DNA of 64,000 nt. Source: Dugong dugon. Its lineage: Eukaryota > Chordata > Mammalia > Sirenia > Dugongidae. A program made the position numbers and the translations under genes. The stretch covers positions 2,598,501 to 2,662,500 of the forward strand of contig CM057474.1 of the NCBI GenBank assembly GCA_030035585.1. The letters run 5' to 3'. The notes under the pieces were generated by a model. That model ran no database searches and had not been told where the DNA came from. It worked only from the letters and a program-made list of their open reading frames with translations. Shown here in pieces: positions 23,769 to 35,097 of the stretch (position 1 is the first letter of the stretch; each line of letters opens with the position of its first letter).

Positions 23769-23945
23769 AAAAAACAAACAAACCAGTTGCTGTTGAGTTG
23801 TTTCTGACTCATAGTGACTCTATAGGACACAGTAGAACTGCCCCATTGAATTTCCAAGGAGTGCCTGGTGGATTCAAACTGCCAACCTTTTTTTTTTTTT
23901 TTGATTAGCAGATGTAGCTCTTCACCATTACGCCACCAGGGTTTC
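23769..23945 (-). mobile_element. AfroSINE, short form with internal poly(T)
   Basis: GTTTCTGACTCATAGTGACT and GGATTCAAACTGCCAACC, then a run of about 16 T before GATTAGCAGATG, and CGCCACCAGGGTTT. The run sits where the consensus has TTTTGG. Confidence 0.9.
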
Positions 23946-25664
23946 GGGAAAAAAAAAAAAAAAACGAACAAAGATTTTTATGCAAAATTCTGTAAAGCCA
24001 GTTAAAGTGAGTTTACTCATTTCTATATAACCATATGTCCACACACTTCACTTGTAGAAAAAAACTACTTCAAGAAGTGGATAACTGTAATTTTCTTTTA
24101 ATTATATAAGTTAACTGGATAATTTCAGCTATATTCTAACCTGACATTAGCATCAAAATATCAGCCATCCTTTTCCCAACTAAACCCGGAGTACCTCCTT
24201 GGCAGACAAGATCTGAGACTGATCAGTCATTAATCTCACACAATATAGAAATTCTAATGTTCTTAACCCCTTTATTTAGAGTTACAAAATTCTAGCAGAG
24301 CTTTGCTTCTCTTTACTTTTATATATTTAATATATATTCTAATTATATGATATTTAAAGCATATATAGTGATAAATACTAAAGTCCTTGTGATTTGCAAA
24401 ATACAAGTGTAAACCATAACTTAGAAAAAGAATAAAATCCAAAAAGTGTGTTTTATGATAATTATTTCCTTGAATTACAAAGAAAGGAAAGAAAAACAAA
24501 TATTCTATTGAAATGCAAATGACTCATACGTTTTAAATATGAAAGGCATGAAATAGAATAACCAGAAAATATTCAGAGTCAAGATGTTTTAATATGCGCA
24601 AATGTTAGGGAAAAAAATCTCCAGTGTCTTCAAAACTGCTATACAATTGAATTTAAAAAAAAAAAAGTAACAAAGAAATTGTGACAAGAAAGACATGTTT
24701 TGGAGAAATCTACTCTATTTCCATAAAATGTGTATGTGGCATTTCCTATAAATCTAAACTTTACTGGACCAGTTTTAATAATTTTAGTTGGATTTGGTAT
24801 TCAGGTTTTCATCAGTGCAAAATTCATGATTAGAACAGGGTTAGGTAGGAAATCAAACAGCATTAAGTATGAAAACAGTGCTCACTTTCAGCCTAAACTA
24901 AATCAATTCTTAAATTCTAAAGGATTATGTTCTTAGATCTTCATAATATAAAACCTGCTATGCAATACAGTACTGTATAACTTCATAGAAATTACCATAT
25001 AAGTAAGGGTGGGTAGAGAACAGAGAAATGGCATGTTGACATGCATATGCTAGGTACCAATCAGCATCACCCACAAGCTGGATGACAGTTATCACAGTGC
25101 AACTTATTTAAATTTTTGCCTTAGCAAAATTCTGTAGGTCTCCAACAATTTTATAAACCACTGAATTAGTGAAACAAGGCAACACAATTGACTTGCTTAT
25201 ATATCTGCAATTTTTTGGTTCTTGTGTGCCCCACAGAGAGCTAGAATTATGAGAATATTGCATATTGTGGATTCCAAATTCCCTTGCCCTGTATTAATAT
25301 AAACAATCTCCATTCTTTGATTATTAGTCACATGATGATTTGGTCATCCTGGACCAAACCATACGTTCATGAATTCCTTCAGGTGACTGCCTTGGTCAAT
25401 ATTCTCCACTATCTGAAAAGAAATACGTATGATTTAAGGGCCATAGACAAGGATCTGATATTCCAAATCAATTATTTAGCATTACTGATTGTATGTATGC
25501 AATTCAGCAGCTAAAAGGTAGTCTATGCTAACTACACTCTGAATTCTTCAAGGGAGAAGTAATACTTCAACTGTGAAGCATGTATATCTCTATGTGAATA
25601 CAAAACCAACTAAATGGTTTATTAACAAGTAGAGGAAAACAAAGGATTATGGATTCCTAACCCG
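23946..25664. other. AT-rich, probably unique sequence
   Basis: About 1.7 kb with no repeat family or coding evidence recognised. Several 65-76-codon frames are within chance expectation for AT-rich DNA. Confidence 0.35.
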
Positions 25665-25819
25665 TAACCACATTGCCATTGAGTCAATTCTGACTCATAG
25701 CAACCCTATAGGACAGATGAGAACTGCCCCATAGGGTTTCCAAGGAGCAGCTAGTGGATTTGAACCACTGACGTTTTGGTTAGCAGCCAAGCTCTTAACC
25801 GCTGTGCCACCGGGGATCC
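25665..25819 (-). mobile_element. AfroSINE, short form
   Basis: CAATTCTGACTCATAGCAAC, CATAGGGTTTCCAAGGAGCA, TTTTGGTTAGCAGCCAAGCT and GTGCCACCGGGG. Confidence 0.93.
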
Positions 25820-26481
25820 TAGGGTTCCTGAGGTTTGGATAGATGTGGGATCTTAGAGCACTCAGGTTTTGAAGTTAAACTTTAATTACTTCATAACTTT
25901 GCCTGTGACTGAACCCATTATCAAATATGCAGTGAAGAAACTCAGGGAAAACTTGACTCTGTATTTGACATTTTATTTTTTTGTTTGTGGGGGTGGTTGA
26001 GAGATATTTTCCTGATAGGCTAGACAGTTTGCCCCTTCTCTTCAGGCAGCTGAGAGATCAAAGAAACTTCAAAGCAAAGAGGAAAAAAACGAAGGGGCTG
26101 TTGAAAATCTCACAACCACACTAAAACGGGAGGTACTGCTTCCAAGAACGTGTGGCACCTAAGGCTATCCTGAGCTGAGCCAAGATTAGGAATTCGTCAC
26201 AATTCAAGATTGAATTTTCAGGTAACTAGGATTGACAAAGACCTGTGACTTCATGCTCTGCAATGCAATCAGCCATTTCCAGCCACATGGCTAGTGTTCT
26301 GAATCTGAAACAGATCAAACTGGGTATGAAAACTGAGTTTAATAATTTAGTACAGGAATGACCATGATTATTGTAAGAAATTCCCCACAGCTTTCTTTTT
26401 TTATGGGTTGCTAAAATATTCTTTGGGGGATTTTAAACATCAATCTCTCTTCTTAAAAATTTACACTGTAAGGCTACAGCC
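25820..26481. other. No recognised feature
   Basis: Mixed-composition sequence, possibly unique. No exon-like structure seen. Confidence 0.3.
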
Positions 26482-26664
26482 TTGCTACTCAAGGGTGTGT
26501 TCCATGGACCAGCCAACATCAGCATCACCGGAGACCTTGTTAGAAAATGCAGAATGCAGAATATAGGGCCCCACTCCATAAGTACTGAATCAGAATGTGC
26601 ATTTTAACTCTAAAGTTCATTAGACTTACATAAATTAACGTTTGAGCCACACTGATCTAAAATC
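26482..26664 (+). mobile_element. MER5A-like hAT-Charlie element
   Basis: Begins CTTGCTACTCAAGGGTGTG, with GGACCAGCCAACATCAGCAT, GAGACCTTGTTAGAAAATG, GGGCCCCACTCC and CTGAATCAGAATGTGCATTT. Length and order fit MER5A. Confidence 0.75.
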
Positions 26665-27077
26665 TGTTTCTTTCAGAAGTAAATTGCCTACACAGTTTGT
26701 GTTTTTATTGCTTCACAATGTCAGTGAAAGGAGCACAAACAATCCAGCATTCTCTGTGCATGGTATTGAATATTGATTATCCTCTGCCATCTTTTCTCTG
26801 TTTCCTGAATTTCCTTTTAACAATTATCAAAATTGTAACTCTCAAGCCCAACCCAGCAAATGATGAGTATTTTCATACTGAATTCCTTTCCAGCCTATGA
26901 AATATTTTGTAATTATAAATATTCTTATAGAAAGACATAGTTAATGTCACTGATACTGAAAATATTATGTTTGTATAGTGTATTATTTTGAATAAGAGTT
27001 TTCTATGTCCTACTCCCAATATACAATTTCCAATTTGGCATTTTCCCATCAAACTTCTCCCACAACAAAAACTAAAC
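26665..27077. other. No recognised feature
   Basis: AT-rich sequence between MER5A and the solo LTR; nothing recognised. Confidence 0.3.
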
Positions 27078-27082
27078 ATAAC

Positions 27083-27563
27083 TGTCACGGTTTGAATTAC
27101 GTCCCCTAAAAAATGTGTGTATCAGTTTGGCTGGGCCATGATTCCTGGTACTGTGTGATTTTCCTGCATGTTGTAAACCTACCTCTATGATGTTAATGAG
27201 GGAGGTTGGGTGGCAGTTGTGTTAGTCAGACAACCTGATCTACAAGACTGGATTGTGTCCTGAGGCAATGTGTTGAGATGTAAAAGACAGAAGTGAGCAG
27301 TGAGACAGGGGGACCTCATACCATCAAGAAAGCAGTGCCAGAAGCAGAGCGTGTCCTTTGGACTGGGGTCCCTGGGCAGAGAAGCTCCTAGTCTGGGGGA
27401 ACACTGAAGAGAAGAAGCCCGACAGAGAGAAGAAGCCTTCCCCTGGGACTGACGCCCTGAATTTGGACTTTTAGCTTACTTTGACTGTGAGGAAATAAAC
27501 TTCTCTTCATTAAAACCATCCACTGTGGTATTTCTGTTATGGCGGCACTAGATGAGTAAGACA
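27083..27563 (+). mobile_element. Solo LTR, ERVL-MaLR type, with perfect 5-bp duplication
   Basis: 481 bp, starting TGTCACGGTTTGAATTACGT and ending GATGAGTAAGACA (TG...CA). It carries the GAAATAAACTTCTCTTC poly(A)-signal region and a MaLR-like end (TGTGGTATTTCTGTTATGGC). The flanking bases ATAAC (27078-27082) and ATAAC (27564-27568) are an exact 5-bp target duplication. No internal retroviral region remains. Subfamily not assigned; MLT1/MST-like. Confidence 0.88.
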
Positions 27564-27619
27564 ATAACCAAAGCTAAAAGTAAGCAAAGAGGAGTTTTCT
27601 TCATGCCCCAAATTCCTTT

Positions 27620-28420
27620 TACCTACGTTCTCTTTCTTGGTTAATAGCATCCATAGCTTCTCAATCACTCAGGATAAAAATGAAATCATTTCTAATTCTT
27701 TCTACTCTCCACATATAATCTATAAACCCTACTTCGAAAACTAGATACATAACTCCTCCTTTCTATTCCTTCTTCCAGTACCCTAGTGTAGAACCAAATC
27801 ACATCTCAATGAACTATGGGAATAGTCTAACTGTGTCTTTATACCCTTAATCTCATCTTTTCCCAAATTAACCCCAAGATGTCATTCATTATTCAACTAA
27901 AACACAAGTTAGCTCTCGCTGTACGTGCCCTAGAGTTTTGTTTTCTTTTATCATATTCTATGATTCTAGGATAAAGTTTAATCTTACCGTAGTGTTTAGA
28001 GCTTTCTGTTTACCTTTTCACAATCACATACTTCCAGACTCATCTCTTGTCCTCCTTCATGTACTCCGATGTCCAGTCACACTGACCTTCTCAACACTTT
28101 TTCAATTTTCAAATACATTTTTCACTCCTGCCCTTTTATGACACTGATGATCCCATTACTTCACGCTGGACTTGCCTTCCTTACCCTTCTTTGCATATTG
28201 ACATTTACTCATTTTTCAAGTCCAAGCTTCATGACCATGCACTTAACACCCCATTTGTTTTGTTTGGGTTTTCCTTGTTATTTTTGTTCCCCTGTATTCC
28301 TTCATTTAAATTAATGTTAATTATTTTTGGATAATTCACCCAGTAAACATGTAAAGTCCTGGAGACAAGAGTTTAAGATAACTTTCCAAACTGAAATAAG
28401 ACCCAAAATAATCATACCAG
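27620..28420 (+). mobile_element. L2 LINE remnant
   Basis: Pyrimidine-rich old LINE text similar to the L2 copy at 22.4-23.6 kb: ATGTCCAGTCACACTGACC, TGGACTTGCCTTCC and a TTATTTTTGGATAATT-type 3' region. Highly decayed, so boundaries are approximate. Confidence 0.45.
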
Positions 28421-28800
28421 TTCAAAAATTTCTTTTGAATTGAATTGAATATTCACTTTGTTATAGTGGAGAGAAAAATTAAAAGCTTATAATGAACAAA
28501 GGATGTTATAATATAATTACTATAATTAGGGCTTGAAAAATGATCTTAGAGATGCAGATCTAAAGTCGAAACTACTAAGTTGACTCTGACACAGTTTATA
28601 CACTATTCTAACAGTTTTTGTTTTCTTCCTGTTGCAAAGGGAGAGTTCTGTGTGACAAGAAATATGCAGAAAGCATTAAAAATATCCAATTGTGACTTCT
28701 GGCAAAGTAATATTAATTTTTTTAATAAGAGGTTGTCGGAGACATCATATTAAATTTTTCTAATCCACATAAGCCTTGGGGACCACGTATCTGCAATTGA
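28421..28800. other. No recognised feature
   Basis: AT-rich, unremarkable. Confidence 0.3.
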
Positions 28801-28804
28801 AGGA

Positions 28805-28935
28805 CATTATCACAAGAATGTAAGTTCCACAAAGTCATTTTTCCCACTAATGTATTCCAAGCATCGAGAACAGTGCCTGACATAGGGTAAATACTCAGTA
28901 AGTATTTCTTACACTAACGAATGACTGAATGGATG
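28805..28935 (+). mobile_element. L2/MIR-type 3' end
   Basis: AATGTAAGTTCCACAAAG, GAACAGTGCCTGACATAGG and AATACTCAGTAAGTATTTC, followed by a GAATGACTGAATGG tail: the standard L2 3' end. Confidence 0.7.
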
Positions 28936-29261
28936 GTTGAATTACAGGCCATTTTTGTTCACATTCAGACTATTGAACCAGAAAGGATAAAATCAATTTC
29001 AAAATCTCAGTGAATATTTCCATGAAAAAATTAAAGGAAAATGATACAGAGTAAATGGCAGGAAGATTCATACTGGACTTCCTTTAGATACGTTTATATA
29101 GTGTTTACTTGTGTGAAATCACAACAGAAAACTGATTTGTACTTGAGAAGGTTTCATTCTCTAAGCCTCAGAGGATCAGTGTGATGAACACTCACGTCCC
29201 AGAGATCGCATGTGGCTCCTTACTTCTTCAACAGTTATGTTAGTACTAAAATCCAAAAGAT

Positions 29262-29418
29262 CCAAAACCTGTTGTCGAGTTGATTCCAACTCATAGAGAT
29301 CCTACAGGACAGAGTAGAACTGCCGCATAGGGTTTCCAAGGAGCAGCTGGTGGCTTCAAACTGCCAACCTTTTGGTTAACAAACAGCTGAACTCAACCAC
29401 TGCACCACCAGGACAGCC
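29262..29418 (-). mobile_element. AfroSINE, short form
   Basis: TTGATTCCAACTCATAGAGA, CATAGGGTTTCCAAGGAGCA and CACTGCACCACCAGGACAG. Confidence 0.92.
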
Positions 29419-29860
29419 AGTACAAACGTACTTAGAAAAAGCATCCAAAGTCAAACAGTCACTCGATTCTCCACTAATTTGTAGACAGTTAAAATTTGAA
29501 GATAAAAAGATAGCACTGTTTTAGAAATTTAAGTCCTCGCAGTCGAGGTGTGTTTTCCATTATTGTTCTCATTCTGTGTTTTCTTCTAGTTTGTTTTCCT
29601 GCATGTGTTAACACAGAATCCATGGGATTGCTTGTCTGATGACATAAATGATGATCACCTTCTTATGATTTCAGAAATAAAACAAAATTGAATTTAAGTT
29701 CTTTTTTTTTAAATTTAGACTGCCTATCTATCACTGGCGTATAGGGAGCTATTGATTCATTTATATCTATTTTACATTTAGCTGTTAAGCCATGTATCCT
29801 AACAACATAAAAATAATACCACCACCACCAGCCCTCACACTGCGACAGGCTCATGCTTAA
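29419..29860. other. No recognised feature
   Basis: T-rich sequence with a short ACC-repeat patch near 29817-29830. Confidence 0.3.
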
Positions 29861-29861
29861 T

Positions 29862-29995
29862 GCTTGAGGTGTGCAATTTCATTTGAGATTTCAACTTCAA
29901 ATGAGATTTAATGAAGTTAAACAATTGCCCAAAATAGCAGATGGCCCAAATGGATGTCAGGGCCACACTCACCACTATGGATGCCACACGATCTT
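29862..29995 (+). mobile_element. MIR-like remnant
   Basis: TGAAGTTAAACAATTGCCCA and GTCAGGGCCACACTCACCAC resemble the MIR 3' half. Weak. Confidence 0.35.
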
Positions 29996-30199
29996 CTTAT
30001 CTGTATTTTTTTCTGATGATTCTATTGCCCAGTGAATATTTGTCTGTAAATAACAAGTATGTTTCCTCTGTTTTAGAATGTCTTTACTTTTTAAATTAAC
30101 CCTAAACACGAAGCATGATGAAGACTGTCAGTCGGAGATACATATTGTATATAGTTGTACTGGGTCAAGGCATAAATCTTAGTTTGCTTTTTTTTTTTA

Positions 30200-30515
30200 G
30201 TCGAAATGATCATGGTATTCAATCCAATTTTACTTTCAGATAGTTAAATATGTTCCCATTTAGTCTTTCAGTGTGGAAGATCTGACTAATAGATTTCCTA
30301 GTATTGATCCATTCTTGCATTCATGAAATAAACCCCAGTAGCCATGATGGATTATGCCCTTTAAATACAGCTGGATATCATTTGCTGATAATATTCCTGT
30401 TATTTTTCAATCTGTATTCATAACTGAGATTAATATTTTCTTTCTATGTAATTTTGTCAGGTTTTGTTATCAGCATTATGGGACAGTTTTTTTTTTCTTC
30501 CTGTGTATTTTAGAA
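30200..30515 (-). mobile_element. Old L1 ORF2 remnant, antisense
   Basis: Antisense ORF2 text: TTGATCCATTCTTGCATTC, CATTTGCTGATAATATTCCT, GAGATTAATATTTTC and CAGGTTTTGTTATCAG. Interrupted by the next SINE. Confidence 0.65.
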
Positions 30516-30684
30516 GGACCCTTGGTGGCGAGGTGGTTAGGAGTTACGGCTGCTAACCAAGAGGTCAGCAGTTCAAATCCACCAGCTGCTCCTTAGAAAC
30601 CCTATTGGGCAGTTCTACCCTGTCCTATAGGGTCATTATGAGTCAGGATTGACTCGACAGCAGCAGGTTTGCTTTTTTGGTTTT
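30516..30684 (+). mobile_element. AfroSINE, short form, inserted in antisense L1
   Basis: GGACCCTTGGTGGCGAGGTG, GGTCAGCAGTTCAAATCCAC, CTATAGGGTCATTATGAGTC and an end rich in T. Confidence 0.93.
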
Positions 30685-30962
30685 CTATTCTAGAAACATT
30701 TAAACCAGCTGAAAATTAACCATTCTCTGAAGACTGAAAGAAGTAGTTTATAAAATAACCTGGACGCCTCTCTTTAGGGATACGACAACATTCTCATTTA
30801 CCTCAAGTTTCCAGATTTTCTAAACTGACGTGAGCTGACTTTGGGGATTTCCTGATGATTCATCTACTTCAAGAAAAACTTGAAATTAATTAAAAGGATT
30901 TCTACCTAATGTGCTTGTTTTCATATTCTATGTCTAGATTTATATGCTTTCTGTCTTCTGTG

Positions 30963-31170
30963 GGGAGTCCTTGGGTGGGGCAAACATTTAAGCACTTGAC
31001 TATTAACCGAAAGGTTGGCGTTTCAAATTCACCCAGAGGCACCTCTGGAGAAATCTACTTCCAAAAGATCATAGCCTTGAAAACCTTATGGAGTGCAGTT
31101 TTACTGTGTAACACATGGGGTCACCATAAGTTGGAATCCATTTGACAGCAACTGGTTTGGTTTGGGTTTT
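30963..31170 (+). mobile_element. AfroSINE, third form (agaggcacct type)
   Basis: Head GGGAGTCCTTGGG, then the third-form middle (CACCCAGAGGCACCTC, CTACTTCCAAAAGATCATAG), ACACATGGGGTCACCATAAG and a GGTTTGGTTTGGGTTTT end. Confidence 0.88.
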
Positions 31171-31316
31171 CTCTTCTGTGGCTGCCTAAAATACTTCAAA
31201 CATCTTTCTCACAGTTCGATAGAGCCACACAGAAATGCATCTCACCTTCCAGGAAACAACCGCTACAAATACAATCACTAGGTTTCCTGACTTTCATGTC
31301 ACTATGGTGCAGATAA

Positions 31317-31518
31317 GGAGCCCTGGTGGTACAATGGGTGAGCACTCCGCGGCTAACTGAAAGGTCAGCCGTTAGATCCCACCAGTGGTTCAGCAGAAGA
31401 AAAGACTTGGAGACCTGCTCCCATAAAAATTATAGTCTAGGAAACCCTATAAGGCAATTCTACTCTGTCCTACAGGGTCACTATTATTCAGAATCCACTC
31501 AACGGCAAACAACAACAG
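31317..31518 (+). mobile_element. AfroSINE, long form
   Basis: GGAGCCCTGGTGGTACAATG, the long-form segment (GGAGACCTGCTCCCATAAAA), CTACAGGGTCACTATTATTC and an end ACGGCAAACAACAACAG. Confidence 0.9.
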
Positions 31519-31945
31519 TAACATGATGCAGATAGCCCTGCCAGTCAAGGTACCCATGAGATTCTGGGTTCACAGGCATGATAACACAGGCTAGACATGG
31601 AAATCCCATTTTACCAGAGCAAAAGGAAGCGGAATAGCATGGTGTGGAACCAGCAGTAACTGTAAGCATCTTCTTCACCACCTGTAGGTAGCTGCAAGAG
31701 GGCTAATTCTGTATTTAGTTGTATTGTTGCATCCCTACAAAGCTTCTGTGAGCAAGATATATCCCCTATTACCCCTTTCTACCTAAGCAAGTGAGTGTCT
31801 TCTATTTCCTGCAACTAAGAACCTTACCCATACACCACTTCCTCATTTTTAATATATTTATGTAAATATTATCATTTAAAATTTCTATATTTTTCCTCAT
31901 CAGAATTGTGTATTTTATGTGTACAGAGGCAGTACTTGGCAAATC
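31519..31945. other. No recognised feature
   Basis: Probably unique sequence with no exon-like structure recognised. Confidence 0.3.
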
Positions 31946-31947
31946 AA

Positions 31948-32100
31948 TATACTGATTGTGGTAGGTTGTCTAAAGGTATCCATGTCCTTATCCGGACAAA
32001 CTGTGAATATGTTACTTTTCATGGCAAATGTGAAATTAAAGTTGCAGATGGAATCAATGCCGCTAACCAGTTGACCACTTACTTCTAATTTCAAAGCCTA
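31948..32100 (+). mobile_element. MLT1-type LTR fragment
   Basis: TATCCATGTCCTTATCCGG, CTGTGAATATGTTACTTTTC and GTTGCAGATGGAATCAATG match the first third of MLT1 LTRs. Confidence 0.65.
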
Positions 32101-33048
32101 TGTATTTCACTTTAGATTTCACCCTCTAAGACTCTGTCAGAGTGGTATTCTCCCTTACTGCAGGAAGTTTTTAGTAAATTTAGCTTTACCTTATTAACAA
32201 GAAGTTGTCCGGATATAATTTAGAACATTCATTATTACCAGAACCAAAATAAAGTGACTCCCTTTTTTTAAAATGAGGAATTTAACACCCCCTGGCTTTC
32301 CCTTGCCCAACCCCATATTACAACATTTACTAATAAAACATCACAATGTACACCAAGATTATTATGATCAATGATACATTCCATATATTCTCTTGATCAA
32401 TTATTTAAGCTTAATCTTTATTGCTGTCACATTTTTCTATACCCGGCTTCTCCAATTACAAGCATTTAACTTGGGATTATTTTATTATTAGTTGAAATAT
32501 ATACTAAAATGTACACTGAAAACTTCTGACAACTTTCCAAGTAATCTGTAAGCTAAGCTTTGCATCGTTCAATATTGATCCTGTTTATAAGAAGATTTAT
32601 TTAGATACAAAGTTATCTCAAATTTTCATAAGCATGCTCCTCTGTCTTCTGGCATTAAGTGAATTTTGAGGCGAGAAGACATAATTTTTTCTTCTTCTTT
32701 TGATCTGTTTTGTAAATTTTCTGTTTAGTACCTAGTTATTTTTTGTGAAAAAGAAGGTTATTTTTCAAAAAGTTTTCCCTGGAAAACAATCTGGAAGTTG
32801 TTCCTTTCTTTTTTTTTAAACTGAAGAAATATTCCCTCAGTTATGTCTTTCAGTTATTCAATTGCTCTTGTTTGTTTCTTCTGGTGAAACACCTATAGCT
32901 TCATCTTCTGTCATTGCTTTACATTTTTCTTTTCCTCTGCTACACAGGAAAGTATCTAAAGTCTATCAATACATATCATTAAATTGATTCTCCTGTTTGG
33001 AAATTCTGTTCCTTAATTTCTCTAATGAAAATTTAATTCAGATAGTAA
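32101..33048. other. AT-rich, no recognised feature
   Basis: About 950 bp, T-rich, with no family recognised. Confidence 0.3.
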
Positions 33049-33103
33049 GTAGGTGTGATTGTTAAGGTTATGTGTCACCCTGGCTGGGCCATGATCTCAG
33101 TGT

Positions 33104-33441
33104 TTGGCAGTTATGTAATGACGTACCTTGGCAGTTATGTAATGACGTACCTTGGCAGTTAGGTAATGACGTACCTTCGCAGGTATGTAATGACGTACCT
33201 TGGCAGTTATGTAATGACGTACCTTGGCAGGTATGTAATGACGTAACCTTGGCAGGTATGTAATGACGTACCTTGGCAGGTATGTAATGACGTAACCTTG
33301 GCAGGTATGTAATGACGTACCTTGGCAGGTATGTAATGACGTACCTTGGCAGGTATGTAATGACGTACCTTGGCAGTTATGTAATGACGTACCTTGGTAG
33401 TTATGTAATGATGTATTTTGGTAGTTATGTAATGATGTAGT
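33104..33441 (+). repeat. 24-bp minisatellite, 14 units, with bZIP-type motifs
   Basis: Unit TTGGCAGTTATGTAATGACG plus TACC. Units start at 33104, 33128, 33152, 33176, 33200, 33224, 33249, 33273, 33298, 33322, 33346, 33370, 33394 and 33418. Units 6 and 8 are 25 bp (GTAACC ending). Six units (1, 2, 5, 12, 13, 14) carry GTTATGTAAT, an exact match to the PAR-bZIP/NFIL3 consensus RTTAYGTAAY; units 1-12 carry TGACGTA, CRE/ATF-like. The middle units share GGTATGTAAT, and the last two degrade to ATGTA, the usual pattern of array edges. Confidence 0.95.
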
Positions 33442-33844
33442 TATCCTCCATTTAGTGATATGATGTTATCACATCCATGATGTGATCTGATGTGATCAAC
33501 CAATCAAGCGTAAAGGGAGTTTCCTCAGGGGAGTGGCCTGCATCCAATATATACGGACGTTCTGGCAAAGCTTGCTGGCTTTTGCTTGCTCTGGATCCTG
33601 CGTCCGTCTCATCATCATCTGACCTCTGTTTCTTGGAATTTGAGCCAGCAGCCTGCCATACTGTCTGCTGATCTTGGATTCATCAGCCTCCACAGCCAAT
33701 GAGCCAGTAGCTTGCCCTCTGATTTGCCAGTCTTGGGTTCGTCAGCCCCTGCAGCTACATAAATCAGGAGAAGCCTCCAGCCTGATGCCTGAACCATGGA
33801 CATGGGACTTGCCAGCCTCTACAGCCGTGTGAGCCATTTCCTTG

Positions 33845-33847
<3 letters not shown>

Positions 33848-33938
<91 letters not shown>
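33848..33938 (+). repeat. Compound microsatellite (CT)n(AT)n
   Basis: About 28 CT units (33848-33904) run directly into about 17 AT units, at the position where MLT2 LTRs have a short CTCTCTATATA stretch. Confidence 0.97.
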
Positions 33939-33990
33939 TTCACTGGTTTTGCTTCTCTAAAGAACCCAGCCCCCAGCCTAAGACAATAGG

Positions 33991-34487
33991 CATTTAGTTT
34001 CCTTCTTCTACTGCATTATGTCTTCCTTTTTCCTTTTCATCTTCTGTTCAATTTGGATGATTTTCCATACTGAGGATGCCAAACAGTTTTCTAAAGTAAT
34101 TTTGTTTCTGTAATAAACAGTACATTTTCAGAGGTATTGTCATTTTCTAAGATTTCATTTTGATGTTTTCTTTCCTTTGATCTTTAGTCTTCTTGTTATC
34201 TAGCTTTGTAGGATTTATTCAGAGTTGGTGCTTACCACAAGATCTGGTGTTAGTTTGCTATGGCACTACTTAGTACCAGAATCTTCATTTTGGAGTCAGG
34301 GCTGGAGAGCAGTTTGATATGCATCACTCCCAGTCTATTCCCCAATTTCTAGAAAGTAATCCACTTATGTCATGGATTCTTTACTTTTCTGTGTCACCGA
34401 AAGATTTGGCAGTATGGTGAAGCATAAGGAAACCTTAAAAAAATAAATAGAATTACAAGGAAACTAACTATATGGAAATACAGTTTC
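33991..34487. other. No recognised feature
   Basis: T-rich sequence with no family recognised. Confidence 0.3.
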
Positions 34488-34687
34488 TGTTGTTGTGTAT
34501 TGTCGAGTCACTTCTGACTCACAGTAACCCTATAGGACAGAGTAGAACTGCCCATAGGATTTCCTAGTCTATAATCTTTACAGGAGCACATTGTCAGGTC
34601 TTTCCTCCAGCTGAGCAGCTGGTGGGTTTGAACTGCGAACCTTTTGATTAACAGCTAAGCGCTTAACAATTGTACTACCAGGGCTCC
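34488..34687 (-). mobile_element. AfroSINE, long form
   Basis: CACTTCTGACTCACAGTAAC, the long-form segment (ACATTGTCAGGTCTTTCCTC), GGTGGGTTTGAACTGCGAAC and CTACCAGGGCTCC. Confidence 0.92.
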
Positions 34688-34888
34688 TTGAAGTACAGTT
34701 AGCATCTGTTAAAAATAAAATATACATGATATAGCATCTTTACTTCTTTATTAAGCATTAAATAACAAAATTGAGGGAAAGGCTTAGTAAGTACTAATAC
34801 TCCAAAATGGTAGTAAGCATAAATAATATTTTGATACACTTGAAGCCACTAAAATATGATACGAAAATATCAATTAGTTCTATTGGGT

Positions 34889-35085
34889 GAGGAGCCCTGG
34901 TGACTCAGTGGTTAAGCACTCAACTGCTAACTGTATGGTCAGTGGTTGGAACCTAGCTGCTCCTCTTCGGGAGAAAGATATGGCAGTCTGATTTTGTAAA
35001 GATTACAGCCTTGGAAATCCTATGAGAGCAGTTCTACTCTGTCCTACACGGTCGGAATGAGCCAGAATCGACTCAACAGCAACAG
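34889..35085 (+). mobile_element. AfroSINE, long form, with perfect 12-bp target duplication
   Basis: Head GAGGAGCCCTGGTGACTCAG, long-form segment (ATATGGCAGTCTGATTTTG), tail GGAATGAGCCAGAATCGACT. GTTCTATTGGGT at 34877-34888 is repeated exactly at 35086-35097, the signature of LINE-mediated insertion. Confidence 0.95.
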
Positions 35086-35097
35086 GTTCTATTGGGT

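Larger units (their letters stand above)
33054..33985 (+). mobile_element. MLT2-like ERVL LTR expanded by an internal minisatellite
   Basis: Starts TGTGATTGTTAAGGTTATGT and CCTGGCTGGGCC; later CCAATCAAGCG, GGACTTGCCAGCCTCTACAG, GTGTGAGCCATTTCC, the (CT)n(AT)n tract, and the end TTCTCTAAAGAACCCAGC...CTAAGACA. This order is that of MLT2 LTRs. Flanks GTAGG (33049-33053) and ATAGG (33986-33990) match at 4 of 5 bases. The length of 932 bp, against roughly 450-550 bp for the family, is due to the minisatellite at 33104-33441 and the long dinucleotide run. Confidence 0.78.

Noticed and set aside
23881-23905. Poly(T) inside a SINE as evidence of a nested insertion
   Set aside because: Only a homopolymer expansion at the TTTTGG position; no inserted sequence or target duplication is present.
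33072-33263. 63-codon frame with repeated LCNDVPWQ peptide
   Set aside because: It is produced by the 24-bp period (multiple of three) of the minisatellite, and the 25-bp units break it.
33104-33441. CRISPR-like array
   Set aside because: Units are contiguous with no spacers, in a mammalian genome.
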